Source of the DNA: Chloroflexota bacterium
GTDB taxonomy: Bacteria > Chloroflexota > Ktedonobacteria > Ktedonobacterales > Ktedonobacteraceae
Direction: 5' to 3'
NCBI GenBank assembly: GCA_902812455.1
Contig: CADDZH010000033.1
Location: forward strand, 1 to 46,616
Length of the DNA stretch: 46,616 bases
A program made the translations under genes and the position numbers. Positions within the stretch are counted from its first letter, which is position 1, and each line of letters begins with the position of its first letter. Positions 1 to 7,403 of this stretch are shown piece by piece. Under the pieces are notes generated by a model, which was given only the letters and a program-made list of their open reading frames with translations, did not search any database and was not told the DNA's origin.

Positions 1-324
1 GTGCCGCCTAAAGATGTGGCGGTGTATGTGAATGATCAGGCTGCGCTGTTGAATGAAAGAGCCTTCCTGGTGGATATAGCGAATGGGATGGTTTATGCTA
101 TGACGCAGCAGGATGACGTAGAGCTTGCCCGTAGCTGGATAGAGCGCTTGCGCGAGCCTGCCCTGGCGCTGGAGGGCTACGCGGTCGTGATGGATGTGCC
201 GGAGGCTCTTGAGGGCGTAATCGATAGATGGGGGTACCGCCCGCAGGCGGTAGACATCATGCGTGGCCTGAAGGCGCGCTGGGACCCGCAAGGGATATTG
301 AATGCGGGCGAGTTTATCGTATAG
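1..324 (+). CDS. FAD-linked oxidase, C-terminal fragment (cut by window start)
   Basis: Only the last 107 residues are visible; the gene continues upstream of the window. The final stretch RGLKARWDPQGILNAGEFIV matches the C-terminal signature of FAD-binding oxidases of the glycolate/D-lactate oxidase type (GlcD/GlcE), in which a basic helix is followed by a 'DPxGILNPG' turn that closes the cap domain. The substrate cannot be read from this part. The reading frame is open to base 1, so the GTG at base 1 should not be taken as the start. The stop at 322-324 lies 6 bases from the stop of the next gene, which is on the opposite strand, so the two converge without an obvious terminator between them. 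GlcE-like is the best guess; any FAD_binding_4 oxidase would fit. Confidence 0.7.
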   Translation: MPPKDVAVYVNDQAALLNERAFLVDIANGMVYAMTQQDDVELARSWIERLREPALALEGYAVVMDVPEALEGVIDRWGYRPQAVDIMRGLKARWDPQGILNAGEFIV

Positions 325-330
325 TGAGGT

Positions 331-837
331 TTAGTCGTGTACCGTCTCGCTCTGCCACTGGCAGGTCTCTGGCATGGCCTGCCGCAGGCTCTCTGCCAGC
401 CCATCGAGATCGGTCACATCGTCACGGTAAACGGCCCAGGCCTTGGGTTTCTCCTGCGGAGTCGAAGGCTTGCGATATACGGTGATGCTGATGCGCTTGC
501 CGTTGGGGAAAAATTCCTCTTTGATGCGTGTCATCTGATCCCAGCGCACTTCGATCACTTCCCCGTTGCGGCTGCGCTTGATAACCGATTCCGGTCCTAT
601 CTCGATGGTAAAGGGAATGGGGGCTATGATGCGCAGATAGACAATAAAGCCAAGAATGAACAGCAGCGCGACAATCGTACTGCCTACCGCTGGTAATCCC
701 TCGCGCATGGCAATCAGTAAGACTACGGCCGCCACAATCAGTACCCCTATCGTGGTTGCGATGCGTTTGAAAGGGCTTAATCCTGGTCCTATAAATACTT
801 GTTGTTGTGCCTGTCCCTGTGTCTCATACGTCTCCAT
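331..837 (-). CDS. Membrane protein with two TM helices and a PH-like domain
   Basis: A 168-residue protein of unknown role. Residues about 25-45 and 50-72 form two hydrophobic helices (GVLIVAAVVLLIAM and TIVALLFILGFIVYL). The remainder, about 75-165, is a soluble beta-rich segment with the pattern of bacterial PH-like domains (IPFTIEIGPESVIKRSRNGE, then VRWDQMTRIKEEFFPNGKRI). Such proteins usually sit in the cytoplasmic membrane with the PH-like fold on the inner face. The ATG is preceded by GGGAGAAGG, a good ribosome site. It converges with the FAD oxidase and is divergent from the ROK gene across a 226-bp gap holding two hairpins. No catalytic motif is visible. Confidence 0.6.
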   Translation of the reverse strand: METYETQGQAQQQVFIGPGLSPFKRIATTIGVLIVAAVVLLIAMREGLPAVGSTIVALLFILGFIVYLRIIAPIPFTIEIGPESVIKRSRNGEVIEVRWDQMTRIKEEFFPNGKRISITVYRKPSTPQEKPKAWAVYRDDVTDLDGLAESLRQAMPETCQWQSETVHD

Positions 838-881
838 TGCCTTCTCCCACTCATATCAAATCCGTTTAGATAGTGATAAAA

Positions 882-931
882 TTTGGGGGACACCCCCAAA
901 CCCCCGGCAGGAGGGCCGCAGGCCCTCCTGC
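882..931. repeat. Twin GC-rich hairpins (repeat family E, copy 1)
   Basis: Two perfect inverted repeats lie side by side: TTTGGGGG / CCCCCAAA with a 3-base loop (882-900) and GCAGGAGGGCC / GGCCCTCCTGC with a 3-base loop (907-931), followed by CACCTCC. The pattern CCGGCAGGnGG, loop, CCnCCTGCACC recurs at 32774-32803 with a different loop, so this is a dispersed element and not a one-off terminator. The rest of the divergent gap 838-1063 holds nothing else I can name. Confidence 0.55.
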
Positions 932-1063
932 ACCTCCTGCGATGATCCTCATCGCTATTGTAACAATAGAGGCTCTTTATTGCAACGTGCTAAAACATCC
1001 TATGCACTTTGCGTATCTGTTTTCGCATGGTATACTGTTGCTGCCATACTATGCTAGCCCTGC

Positions 1064-2206
1064 ATGGTAGTATCGCAAGCAGGCTTGCTTATTTTGAGGG
1101 AGGGTTCAACCATTTCGCAGCGCTCTTCAGACATTGTTACCGCAACTGCCAGGAACAGAGATTCAGTGCAGGTAGAAACGCGGCGAACATCAGGTAAGCT
1201 TATCGCGACCCAGGGATACGTGGTGGGCATCGAGATCAGCGGCAGCGGCTCGCGCCAATCGGTCGCGCTGGCCGACCTCGACGGCAATATCCTTCACCAG
1301 GTGCGCCGCCCGCTTGACTATGTTCCAGATACCACAACTGTCCTGCAGCTCCTCGACGAAATGCTTGCCATGGTTACTGCGCCCGAGCGCTTGCAGGATG
1401 GGCGCATCTTGCGTGTGGGAGTCGCTGCCGGCGGATTGGTAGATGCAGCTTCGGGTGTAGTGCGCAGGCTGCATCATGCGCATGGGTGGGATAACTTTCC
1501 CTTGCAAGACTACCTGGCGAATAAACTTGATATACCTTGTATAATTGATAACAATGCCAACGCGGTCGCGCTGGCAGAAGTCCAGCACAGGACAACTACG
1601 CCTAACGAGAGCAACGATCGCCGGTCTGATCGCGTTGTTATGTATGTAGGGCTAGGGCGTGGAATCGGTGGCGGCCTGGTGGCGGATGGCAAAATTTATC
1701 ACGGCACAACGGGCATGGCCGGTGAGATAGGGCACATGCTGGTGAAAGAAAATGGGCCAAAGTGCTCGTGTGGTGGCTTTGGCCACCTTGAGGCCATTGC
1801 ATCGGCTCAGGCTATTGTACGCGCCATGATCGGCCTCTCAGTCGAGCATTCGCAGGCAGAAGCAGCTATTCGCCGCATTACGGGAGGCAGGGCCGAGCGG
1901 ATTACTGTCGAGCAGGTCTTTCAGCTTGCCGCTGAGGGAGATAGCGTCGCAAAGCATATTGTTGAAGATGTATGCTCCTCGCTGGCAGTAGCCCTGGTCA
2001 ATATCGTTCATGTCATAAACCCTGGATTGATTATCCTGGGCGGCCAGGTAGCGGCAGCGGGAGACTTGCTGATCGAGCCTCTCAAAATGCGTATGCACGC
2101 GCTGGCGCTGCCTGAGGCTATGCAATCACTACGCATCGTGCGGGGTGTCTATGGTTCAGAGGCAAATATTGTAGGAGCCATTACCCTGGCCCTTCAGGAT
2201 ATATAA
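1064..2206 (+). CDS. ROK-family protein with substituted catalytic and zinc motifs
   Basis: A 380-residue member of the ROK (repressor, ORF, kinase) sugar-kinase-like family. After about 50 poorly defined residues the actin-like ATPase fold begins at GYVVGIEISGSG. The glycine-rich phosphate loop VGLGRGIGGGLVADGK is at 195-210. The sugar/zinc region EIGHM (221-225) is followed by CSCGGFGHLE (234-243). Two positions are unusual: the NDxN motif carrying the catalytic Asp of ROK kinases reads NNAN (163-166), and the third zinc Cys is His241 (a His here is seen in other ROK proteins). No N-terminal HTH is recognisable, so it is not an obvious repressor. The start is uncertain: ATG 1064 has a weak ribosome site, and GTG 1166 behind AGGA is an alternative. 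It is followed after 32 bp by the pseudokinase gene, probably as one transcript. Confidence 0.75.
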   Translation: MVVSQAGLLILREGSTISQRSSDIVTATARNRDSVQVETRRTSGKLIATQGYVVGIEISGSGSRQSVALADLDGNILHQVRRPLDYVPDTTTVLQLLDEMLAMVTAPERLQDGRILRVGVAAGGLVDAASGVVRRLHHAHGWDNFPLQDYLANKLDIPCIIDNNANAVALAEVQHRTTTPNESNDRRSDRVVMYVGLGRGIGGGLVADGKIYHGTTGMAGEIGHMLVKENGPKCSCGGFGHLEAIASAQAIVRAMIGLSVEHSQAEAAIRRITGGRAERITVEQVFQLAAEGDSVAKHIVEDVCSSLAVALVNIVHVINPGLIILGGQVAAAGDLLIEPLKMRMHALALPEAMQSLRIVRGVYGSEANIVGAITLALQDI

Positions 2207-2238
2207 TTCAATCAAGTGGAATACATACGAGGAGTATT

Positions 2239-3408
2239 GTGGAAACAAGCCGGGTCATCGATGGGCACTACCTGCCACAGCGCTTGATAAGACGAGGCCA
2301 GTTCAGCACTGTCTATCAAGGTATGGATCAGAAATTGCAGCGCGTTATTGCTCTGAAAGTTGTTCCACCTGCCTACATAGCGGACTATGCAGCGGCAGCC
2401 CGTGTGACCTCTCAATTTTCTCATCCCAATATTGTTGGCCTCTACGATCTCATCGTCGAGCCTCAGGCGCTCTACCTCATAGAGGAGTACGTCGAGGGGG
2501 TTGATTTCGCCTCGCTACTGCAGGCGCAGCTCACACCTTACGATATCATCGATATAGGCCAGCAAATTTGCCTGGCGCTGATCTACGCTAGCAGTTCTCC
2601 GCGCCGGGTTTGTCATGGCGATCTCACTCCCTCGGCGCTCATACGTGATCACCACGGGCGTGTGCGCGTCAATAATTTTGCCCTGCCCGCCGATCTGCAA
2701 TACTTTACGGCCTGGAGCGCAGTGGGTGGTGATGGTATCCCCTTCGCTGCCGGAGACCTGCCAGCGGGCGCTGAAAGCGAAGGGCGGCGTGCCGATGATA
2801 CCCGCGCTGCTGGCCTGCTGCTCTACCAGTTGCTTGCCAGGCGCTCTGAACCGCCAACTGATGGCAGGTTGCGCTTCCCTCGCTATGTTCCGCCGGAATT
2901 ATGCGAACTGGTTGCTCGCACAGTTATACGGCAACACCCGCAGCGCATTGCATCGGCTCATGTGCTTTATGATGAATTGGAAGCGCTGGAGGAAACCTTA
3001 GAACCGCCTGCTCCTTCCCTGCTTGCCCAGGCAGCCAATCCGGCCTACCAGCAGGTGCCCGCGCCGCAGCAATTCTCGCCTGCAAGCGCCATGAATCCAG
3101 AGCCTCTCGCCGGTCATCCCGTGAATCCTGGCCACGAGCCGTCTAGATACATTCCTGGCAATAGCCCGCATGCAGCATTGGAGGAGCCAGTTCCCAGCGA
3201 CGACCTGACGGTAGCCGATCCTTCCTTTAGAGTAGCCCCGCCTCCAGCACAGTATGCGCTTTATCCACCCGCTGCACCTTTAGCGCCCTCCGTTCCGCCA
3301 GCTTCAACACGTCGCTCTTCTCTGCCGCTGCTGCTCCTGCTCGGCCTCATCGTCTTCGTCCTGTTCTTTATCGTTGGCTATTTTGTGGGCGTTCTCCTGG
3401 TCCATTAA
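2239..3408 (+). CDS. Membrane-anchored Ser/Thr pseudokinase
   Basis: A 389-residue Hanks-kinase fold that appears catalytically dead. The ATP-anchoring lysine is kept (IALKVV, K40), but the glycine loop is RGQFSTV, the alpha-C Glu position is Ala, the catalytic loop reads CHGDLTPSALI (Asp kept; Lys and Asn replaced by Thr130 and Ala133), and the DFG motif is NFA (146-148), so the metal-binding Asp and Asn are both missing. After the fold (to about 255) comes a Pro/Ala-rich linker, then one TM helix (about 362-386), so the kinase-like part should face the cytoplasm. The GTG start is set by ACGAGGAG 6 bases upstream. It follows the ROK gene. An adaptor or ligand-sensing role is inference. Confidence 0.8.
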   Translation: METSRVIDGHYLPQRLIRRGQFSTVYQGMDQKLQRVIALKVVPPAYIADYAAAARVTSQFSHPNIVGLYDLIVEPQALYLIEEYVEGVDFASLLQAQLTPYDIIDIGQQICLALIYASSSPRRVCHGDLTPSALIRDHHGRVRVNNFALPADLQYFTAWSAVGGDGIPFAAGDLPAGAESEGRRADDTRAAGLLLYQLLARRSEPPTDGRLRFPRYVPPELCELVARTVIRQHPQRIASAHVLYDELEALEETLEPPAPSLLAQAANPAYQQVPAPQQFSPASAMNPEPLAGHPVNPGHEPSRYIPGNSPHAALEEPVPSDDLTVADPSFRVAPPPAQYALYPPAAPLAPSVPPASTRRSSLPLLLLLGLIVFVLFFIVGYFVGVLLVH

Positions 3409-3412
3409 TTCA

Positions 3413-3736
3413 TCATGCTTGTTGTTTCCAGCGCTCTGCATCCCGCTGCCGGTACTTAGCCATTACATCCTCAAAAGCAGTGTCAAGATCGATATTGAGA
3501 GAATTTGCCAGCGAAGCCAGGATAAAAAGAACATCGCCGATTTCAACTGCCATATTTCCCTGCCTCTCGCTGCCCTTTTTGGATTTCTCGCCATACTCAT
3601 GATTGATCTCGCGGGCCAGTTCGCCCACCTCCTCTGTGAGCCGGGCCAGACTTGAAAGCGGCGCCCAGTACTGGCTCTTCCACTCCTCTTTGATCAGCCT
3701 GTCTATCTCCTCTTGCACGTCGCGTAGTGTTCGCAT
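3413..3736 (-). CDS. MazG-like nucleotide pyrophosphohydrolase
   Basis: A 107-residue all-alpha NTP pyrophosphatase of the MazG/iMazG kind, which hydrolyses (d)NTPs to NMP and pyrophosphate and is usually a house-cleaning enzyme. The metal-binding signature is present: EEVGELAREIN (first ExxE helix) and VEIGDVLFIL (ExxD helix). The frame extends to 3871, but the start is placed at ATG 3736 because the family begins at the MRTLRDVQEEIDR helix, AGGTAGG precedes it, and the additional N-terminal residues would be encoded by a dispersed repeat. The 3' end faces that of the pseudokinase gene with a 4-bp gap. Confidence 0.8.
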   Translation of the reverse strand: MRTLRDVQEEIDRLIKEEWKSQYWAPLSSLARLTEEVGELAREINHEYGEKSKKGSERQGNMAVEIGDVLFILASLANSLNIDLDTAFEDVMAKYRQRDAERWKQQA

Positions 3737-3792
3737 GCTGCTGCCTACCTGTTGATAATCCTCTGTATGGAATGAATTATAGCCCATGTTCC

Positions 3793-3925
3793 GATGATGA
3801 AATTTAACGACCAGGATCGGGAATGAGGGTGAGAGGAGTGGTGTGATGGGGATGGACGAGGACAAGCACAAGGCCCCCTCCCATCCTCGTCTCCACCCCT
3901 TGTCCCTACAGGCGACGATCTGCCG
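3793..3925. repeat. Dispersed palindromic repeat, family B (copy 1)
   Basis: Starts with ATGAAATTTAACGACCAGG and carries the core GACAAGCACAAGGCCCC ... TTGTCCCTACAGGCGACGA. Related cores occur at 11941-12190, 20199-20472 and 30143-30290. It fills the gap between the MazG and isoaspartyl peptidase genes and adds spurious codons upstream of MazG. Confidence 0.6.
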
Positions 3926-3934
3926 GATTTGATA

Positions 3935-4855
3935 TTATACTCCTGTGGTTGGCTCTGGCAGGCTTTCGAGCATGTAGCCGTAAGGCATGTTCTCAGTGTT
4001 CCAGGCAAAGCCGGTATGCCCCAGGCGATCCACGATGATCAGCCCGCCTGTCCCTCCCGTTTTCGCGCTGAGCAGGGCAATCGCTCTCTCTGCCGCCTCG
4101 CGAGCGGAAGCTCCATGTGTCACGTAATCAGCAGCTTGCCTGGCGATGAGCAGGCGGATAAAATTTTCCCCAAGCCCGGTGCAGGAGACAGCGGCTTCTT
4201 CACAGGCATAGAAGCCACAGCCCACCAGTGGCGAATCGCCTACCCGCCCCGGATATTTGTTGGTTATGCCTCCTGTTGAGGTAGCCGCAGCCAGCACGCC
4301 CGCACTATCCAGCGCCACCGCTCCTACTGTACCATGCTCTTCCTCATTTGCCTGTATTGAGCTTGCTCCCTGCCCTTGTGTGCCTGCTTCCTGCGCCTGG
4401 GCCTGCCGCGCCTTCCAGATATTGTACTGCCGCTCAGTAAACAGATCGTCGTAATTACAGAAGGGAATACCCTGCTCCTCAGCGAAGCGCTGCGCTCCCT
4501 CGCAAACCAGCAGCACATGGGGACTTTCCAGCACTTTGCGCGCCAGCGAGATCGGGTTCTTGATCAGCTCGACGCATGCTACCGCGCCAACATCGAGCGT
4601 TCGTCCCTCCATGATACCGGCATCTAATTCAATTGTCCCCCTGCTGGTAAGGCAAGCTCCTCTGCCCGCATTGAAGTTGGGATTGTCTTCTAATACGCAC
4701 ACTGCCGCCTCGACGGCATCGAGGGCAGAGCCTCCTTCCTGCAAGATACGCCAGCCTGCCAGGGTGGCTTCCCTGCATCCCACCTGGACCGCTTCGACTC
4801 GTTCAGCAGTAATAGTGCCTCCTGCCCCTCCATGAACAACAATCGCAATTGGCAT
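3935..4855 (-). CDS. iaaA: Isoaspartyl peptidase / plant-type L-asparaginase
   Basis: A 306-residue Ntn-hydrolase of the EcaIII/IaaA family. The precursor cleaves itself before the nucleophilic Thr; here the motif is HGTVGAVALD with Thr176 as the expected new N-terminus of the beta subunit. The alpha subunit carries VVHGGAGG (7-13) and NFNAGRGACLT (60-70). The beta subunit carries TSTGG, GRVGDSPLVG and TGGLIIVD, which bind substrate. The predicted reaction is hydrolysis of beta-aspartyl dipeptides and asparagine in the cytoplasm. No signal peptide. A flexible Gln/Ala-rich segment lies just before the cleavage site, as is usual. The start ATG has GAGGAG upstream. The gene stands alone, divergent from the CoA transferase gene. 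Confidence 0.9.
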   Translation of the reverse strand: MPIAIVVHGGAGGTITAERVEAVQVGCREATLAGWRILQEGGSALDAVEAAVCVLEDNPNFNAGRGACLTSRGTIELDAGIMEGRTLDVGAVACVELIKNPISLARKVLESPHVLLVCEGAQRFAEEQGIPFCNYDDLFTERQYNIWKARQAQAQEAGTQGQGASSIQANEEEHGTVGAVALDSAGVLAAATSTGGITNKYPGRVGDSPLVGCGFYACEEAAVSCTGLGENFIRLLIARQAADYVTHGASAREAAERAIALLSAKTGGTGGLIIVDRLGHTGFAWNTENMPYGYMLESLPEPTTGV

Positions 4856-5009
4856 TTATTCTATCTCCTCGTCTTTGGATGGTCTGGGGATATTGTATCA
4901 CGAACAACATTGACAAGCCCCGCTTCTCCCTGTTACCCTAATGTATGGTGGAAATCAGCGCTTTCTGGGCGCCCTGGTATTTTCTTGTAGATAAAGGAGC
5001 CATACATTC

Positions 5010-6191
5010 ATGAGCCAGCCTCTCAGCGGTATACGCATTCTTGACCTCTCCCGCTTGCTCCCCGGCGCCTATGCATCGCAGATGCTGGCGGACTTTGGGG
5101 CCGATGTCATCAAAGTCGAGGAGCCTGGAAGCGGCGATTATGGCCGCTCTATGCCGCCGCAGGGTCCTGGCGGTATGAGCCTGTATTTCGTGGCGATCAA
5201 CCGCAACAAGCGCAGCATATCCCTGAATCTTAAGTCGGAACAGGGACGCGAAATTTTTCTCCGCCTGGTACGCCAGTCTGATGTCGTATTAGAGAGCTTT
5301 CGCCCAGGTGTCATGGAGCGCCTGGGCCTGGGATATGAGCAGCTTAAAGAGCACAAGCCTGGGATCATTTATTGTGCCATCAGTGGTTACGGCCAGGATG
5401 GCCCATATCGCTTGCGGGCCGGGCATGACCTGAACTATGCAGGCTATGCCGGTCTGCTCCACTACAACCGTGATATCAACGGGCAACCTGTGATGCCACC
5501 AACGCAACTCGGTGATCTGGCAGGTGGGAGCTATATGGCGGTTATAGGCATCCTGACAGCCCTTGTAGGGCGCGCGCAGACCGGCGAGGGCCGCAAAGTC
5601 GATGTCTCCATGACCGAGGGTGTCATGTCGCTGCTGCCGCTGGCCGCTACCGTCTACCTGAATACCGGCAAGGCCCCGCGCCCGGGGCTATCTTCCCTGG
5701 ATGGCGGCCTTCCCTGCTACAATATCTATGAGACAAAAGATGGCAAGCATATCACGCTGGCCGCGCTGGAGCCAAAATTCTGGCATGCCTTCTGCACCCA
5801 TATCGGCCACCTCGAGCTGCTCCCATTCCATACGCCTGTTGGGCCGGGCGAGCGCGAGCAGGCAATAGATATCCTGCGGGCCGTGTTTAAAACCAGAACG
5901 CGCGATGAATGGATAGCTGAACTGAGCGAGATCGATACCTGTATTGGCCCCGTCTACAGCCTGGACGAGGCGCTGAATGATCCCCAGGCCCAGGCGCGTG
6001 GGATCAGCACCAGCAGCAAGAGAGGGGAAGACGAATTTCGCACGCTGCCAACATTCCCGCGCATGTCTGGTGTCGAGAACGAAGACCGCTACGCTCCGCC
6101 ACTGCTGGGCGAGCATACCACTGAAGTGTTGCGCGAGGCCGGCTATAGTGAGGCAGAGATTGAGCAGTTCAGGGCAGGAGGGATAATTTGA
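5010..6191 (+). CDS. CaiB/BaiF family III CoA transferase
   Basis: A 393-residue class III CoA transferase, the fold of formyl-CoA transferase, carnitine-CoA transferase and alpha-methylacyl-CoA racemase. Visible signatures are LSGIRILDLSRLLPGAYASQ at the N-terminus, ADVIKVEEPGSGD (31-43), and QLGDLAGG, in which Asp169 is the conserved catalytic residue that forms the aspartyl-CoA intermediate. The donor and acceptor acids cannot be told from sequence. ATG is preceded by AAAGGAG. The stop codon overlaps the TTG start of the M20 peptidase by 3 bases, so the two are probably translationally coupled. Confidence 0.85.
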   Translation: MSQPLSGIRILDLSRLLPGAYASQMLADFGADVIKVEEPGSGDYGRSMPPQGPGGMSLYFVAINRNKRSISLNLKSEQGREIFLRLVRQSDVVLESFRPGVMERLGLGYEQLKEHKPGIIYCAISGYGQDGPYRLRAGHDLNYAGYAGLLHYNRDINGQPVMPPTQLGDLAGGSYMAVIGILTALVGRAQTGEGRKVDVSMTEGVMSLLPLAATVYLNTGKAPRPGLSSLDGGLPCYNIYETKDGKHITLAALEPKFWHAFCTHIGHLELLPFHTPVGPGEREQAIDILRAVFKTRTRDEWIAELSEIDTCIGPVYSLDEALNDPQAQARGISTSSKRGEDEFRTLPTFPRMSGVENEDRYAPPLLGEHTTEVLREAGYSEAEIEQFRAGGII

Positions 6192-7393
6192 ATGCACGCC
6201 ATTGTAGGGGCGCGATTGATCGCACTCGCCGCCCATTGATTACACCCGACCAGGCAGGGCAGATCATGAACCAGTACCTCGATGACCTGAAAACCATCGT
6301 GAATATCGACTCTGGTACCTATACGAAGCCGGGTATTGACCGGGTCGCAGCTTATTTGCAGGAACGTTTTCAGGCCTTTGGCTTCTCTACAGATATTGTC
6401 CAGCAGGATGGCTATGGCAACCACCTCGTTGCCACCCATATGGGTAGTGTATCTGCTGGCCCTCGTATCCTCTTGATCGGGCACATGGATACGGTATTTG
6501 CAGAAGGCGAGGTCGAACGCCGGCCCTTTACCATCAGCCAGCGCAATGGCCATCGCACTGCTACCGGCCCGGGCGTGCTGGACATGAAATCTGGCCTGCT
6601 TATCGGCATGTATGCTCTCCACCTGCTCATCGCTGCGCAGCAGGCCAGTTATCAAAGGGCGACCTTTATATGCAACAGCGACGAGGAAATAGGGTCTCCG
6701 AGCAGCAAACCATTGATACAGGAGTTAGCCCGGCAAGCGGATGTGGCTCTGGTGCTGGAGCCAGGCCGCGCGCTCAACACAGTCGTCTCCTCGCGTCGCG
6801 CCTCAGGGCAGTATCGCGTCGAGGTACGAGGTGTCTCTGCTCACGCCGGTGTTGAGCCGGAGCGCGGGCGCAATGCCATCCTTGAACTGGCTTACCAGGT
6901 GCAAAAGATGCAGGCGCTCAACGGCACCATGCCAGGTACCACGCTCAGCGTTGGTGTCATTCATGGCGGCGAGCGCATCAACGTCGTGCCCGATTATGCT
7001 TACTGCGAGATGGATGTGCGGGCCAGCGACCGGGAGGGCATTCAGGCAATCGAGGCCGCAATGCGCAAAGTGGTCTCCCAGCACGTCCTGGATGGCACGC
7101 ACATCACGCTCACGGGCGGTATGTTATCGGCGCCTTTTGAACGCAGCGAGCGCAACGAGAAGCTGGTTCGCCTGGTGAAAGAAGCCGGGAAAGAGCTGGG
7201 ATTAGAGATCAAGGATGTTAGCAGCGGTGGCGCATCCGATGCCAACAATACCGCTGCTGTGGGCGTACCTACGCTGGATGGCCTTGGCGCCGGCGGTGGC
7301 CTCGCGCACAATCCCGGCGAATACATCGAGCTTGATTACCTGCCCACCCGCATTGCCCTGCTGGCCAATCTGATCAGGAAGATCAGCTCGTAA
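6188..7393 (+). CDS. M20 family zinc peptidase (carboxypeptidase G2-like)
   Basis: A 401-residue M20 metallopeptidase resembling glutamate carboxypeptidase CPG2. Metal and catalytic residues are present: LIGHMDTVF (His99, Asp101), GPGVLDMKSG (bridging Asp132), SDEEIGS (Glu166/Glu167), and a C-terminal His in GLAHNPGE. The dimerisation lid is present at VSAHAGVEPERGRNAI. The TTG start at 6188 overlaps the previous stop and sits 5 bases after AGGAGGG, a very strong ribosome site; ATG 6266 is an alternative closer to where the domain begins but with a poor site. No secretion signal, so probably cytoplasmic. The substrate is likely a peptide or folyl-type amide, not determined. Confidence 0.85.
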   Translation: MNARHCRGAIDRTRRPLITPDQAGQIMNQYLDDLKTIVNIDSGTYTKPGIDRVAAYLQERFQAFGFSTDIVQQDGYGNHLVATHMGSVSAGPRILLIGHMDTVFAEGEVERRPFTISQRNGHRTATGPGVLDMKSGLLIGMYALHLLIAAQQASYQRATFICNSDEEIGSPSSKPLIQELARQADVALVLEPGRALNTVVSSRRASGQYRVEVRGVSAHAGVEPERGRNAILELAYQVQKMQALNGTMPGTTLSVGVIHGGERINVVPDYAYCEMDVRASDREGIQAIEAAMRKVVSQHVLDGTHITLTGGMLSAPFERSERNEKLVRLVKEAGKELGLEIKDVSSGGASDANNTAAVGVPTLDGLGAGGGLAHNPGEYIELDYLPTRIALLANLIRKISS

Positions 7394-7403
7394 CTCCCTC
7401 TTA

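Noticed and set aside
4910..4939. Promoter of the CoA transferase gene (TTGACA, 18 bp, TACCCT)
   Set aside because: The -35 is perfect, but the -10 matches only half of the consensus; not strong enough to list.
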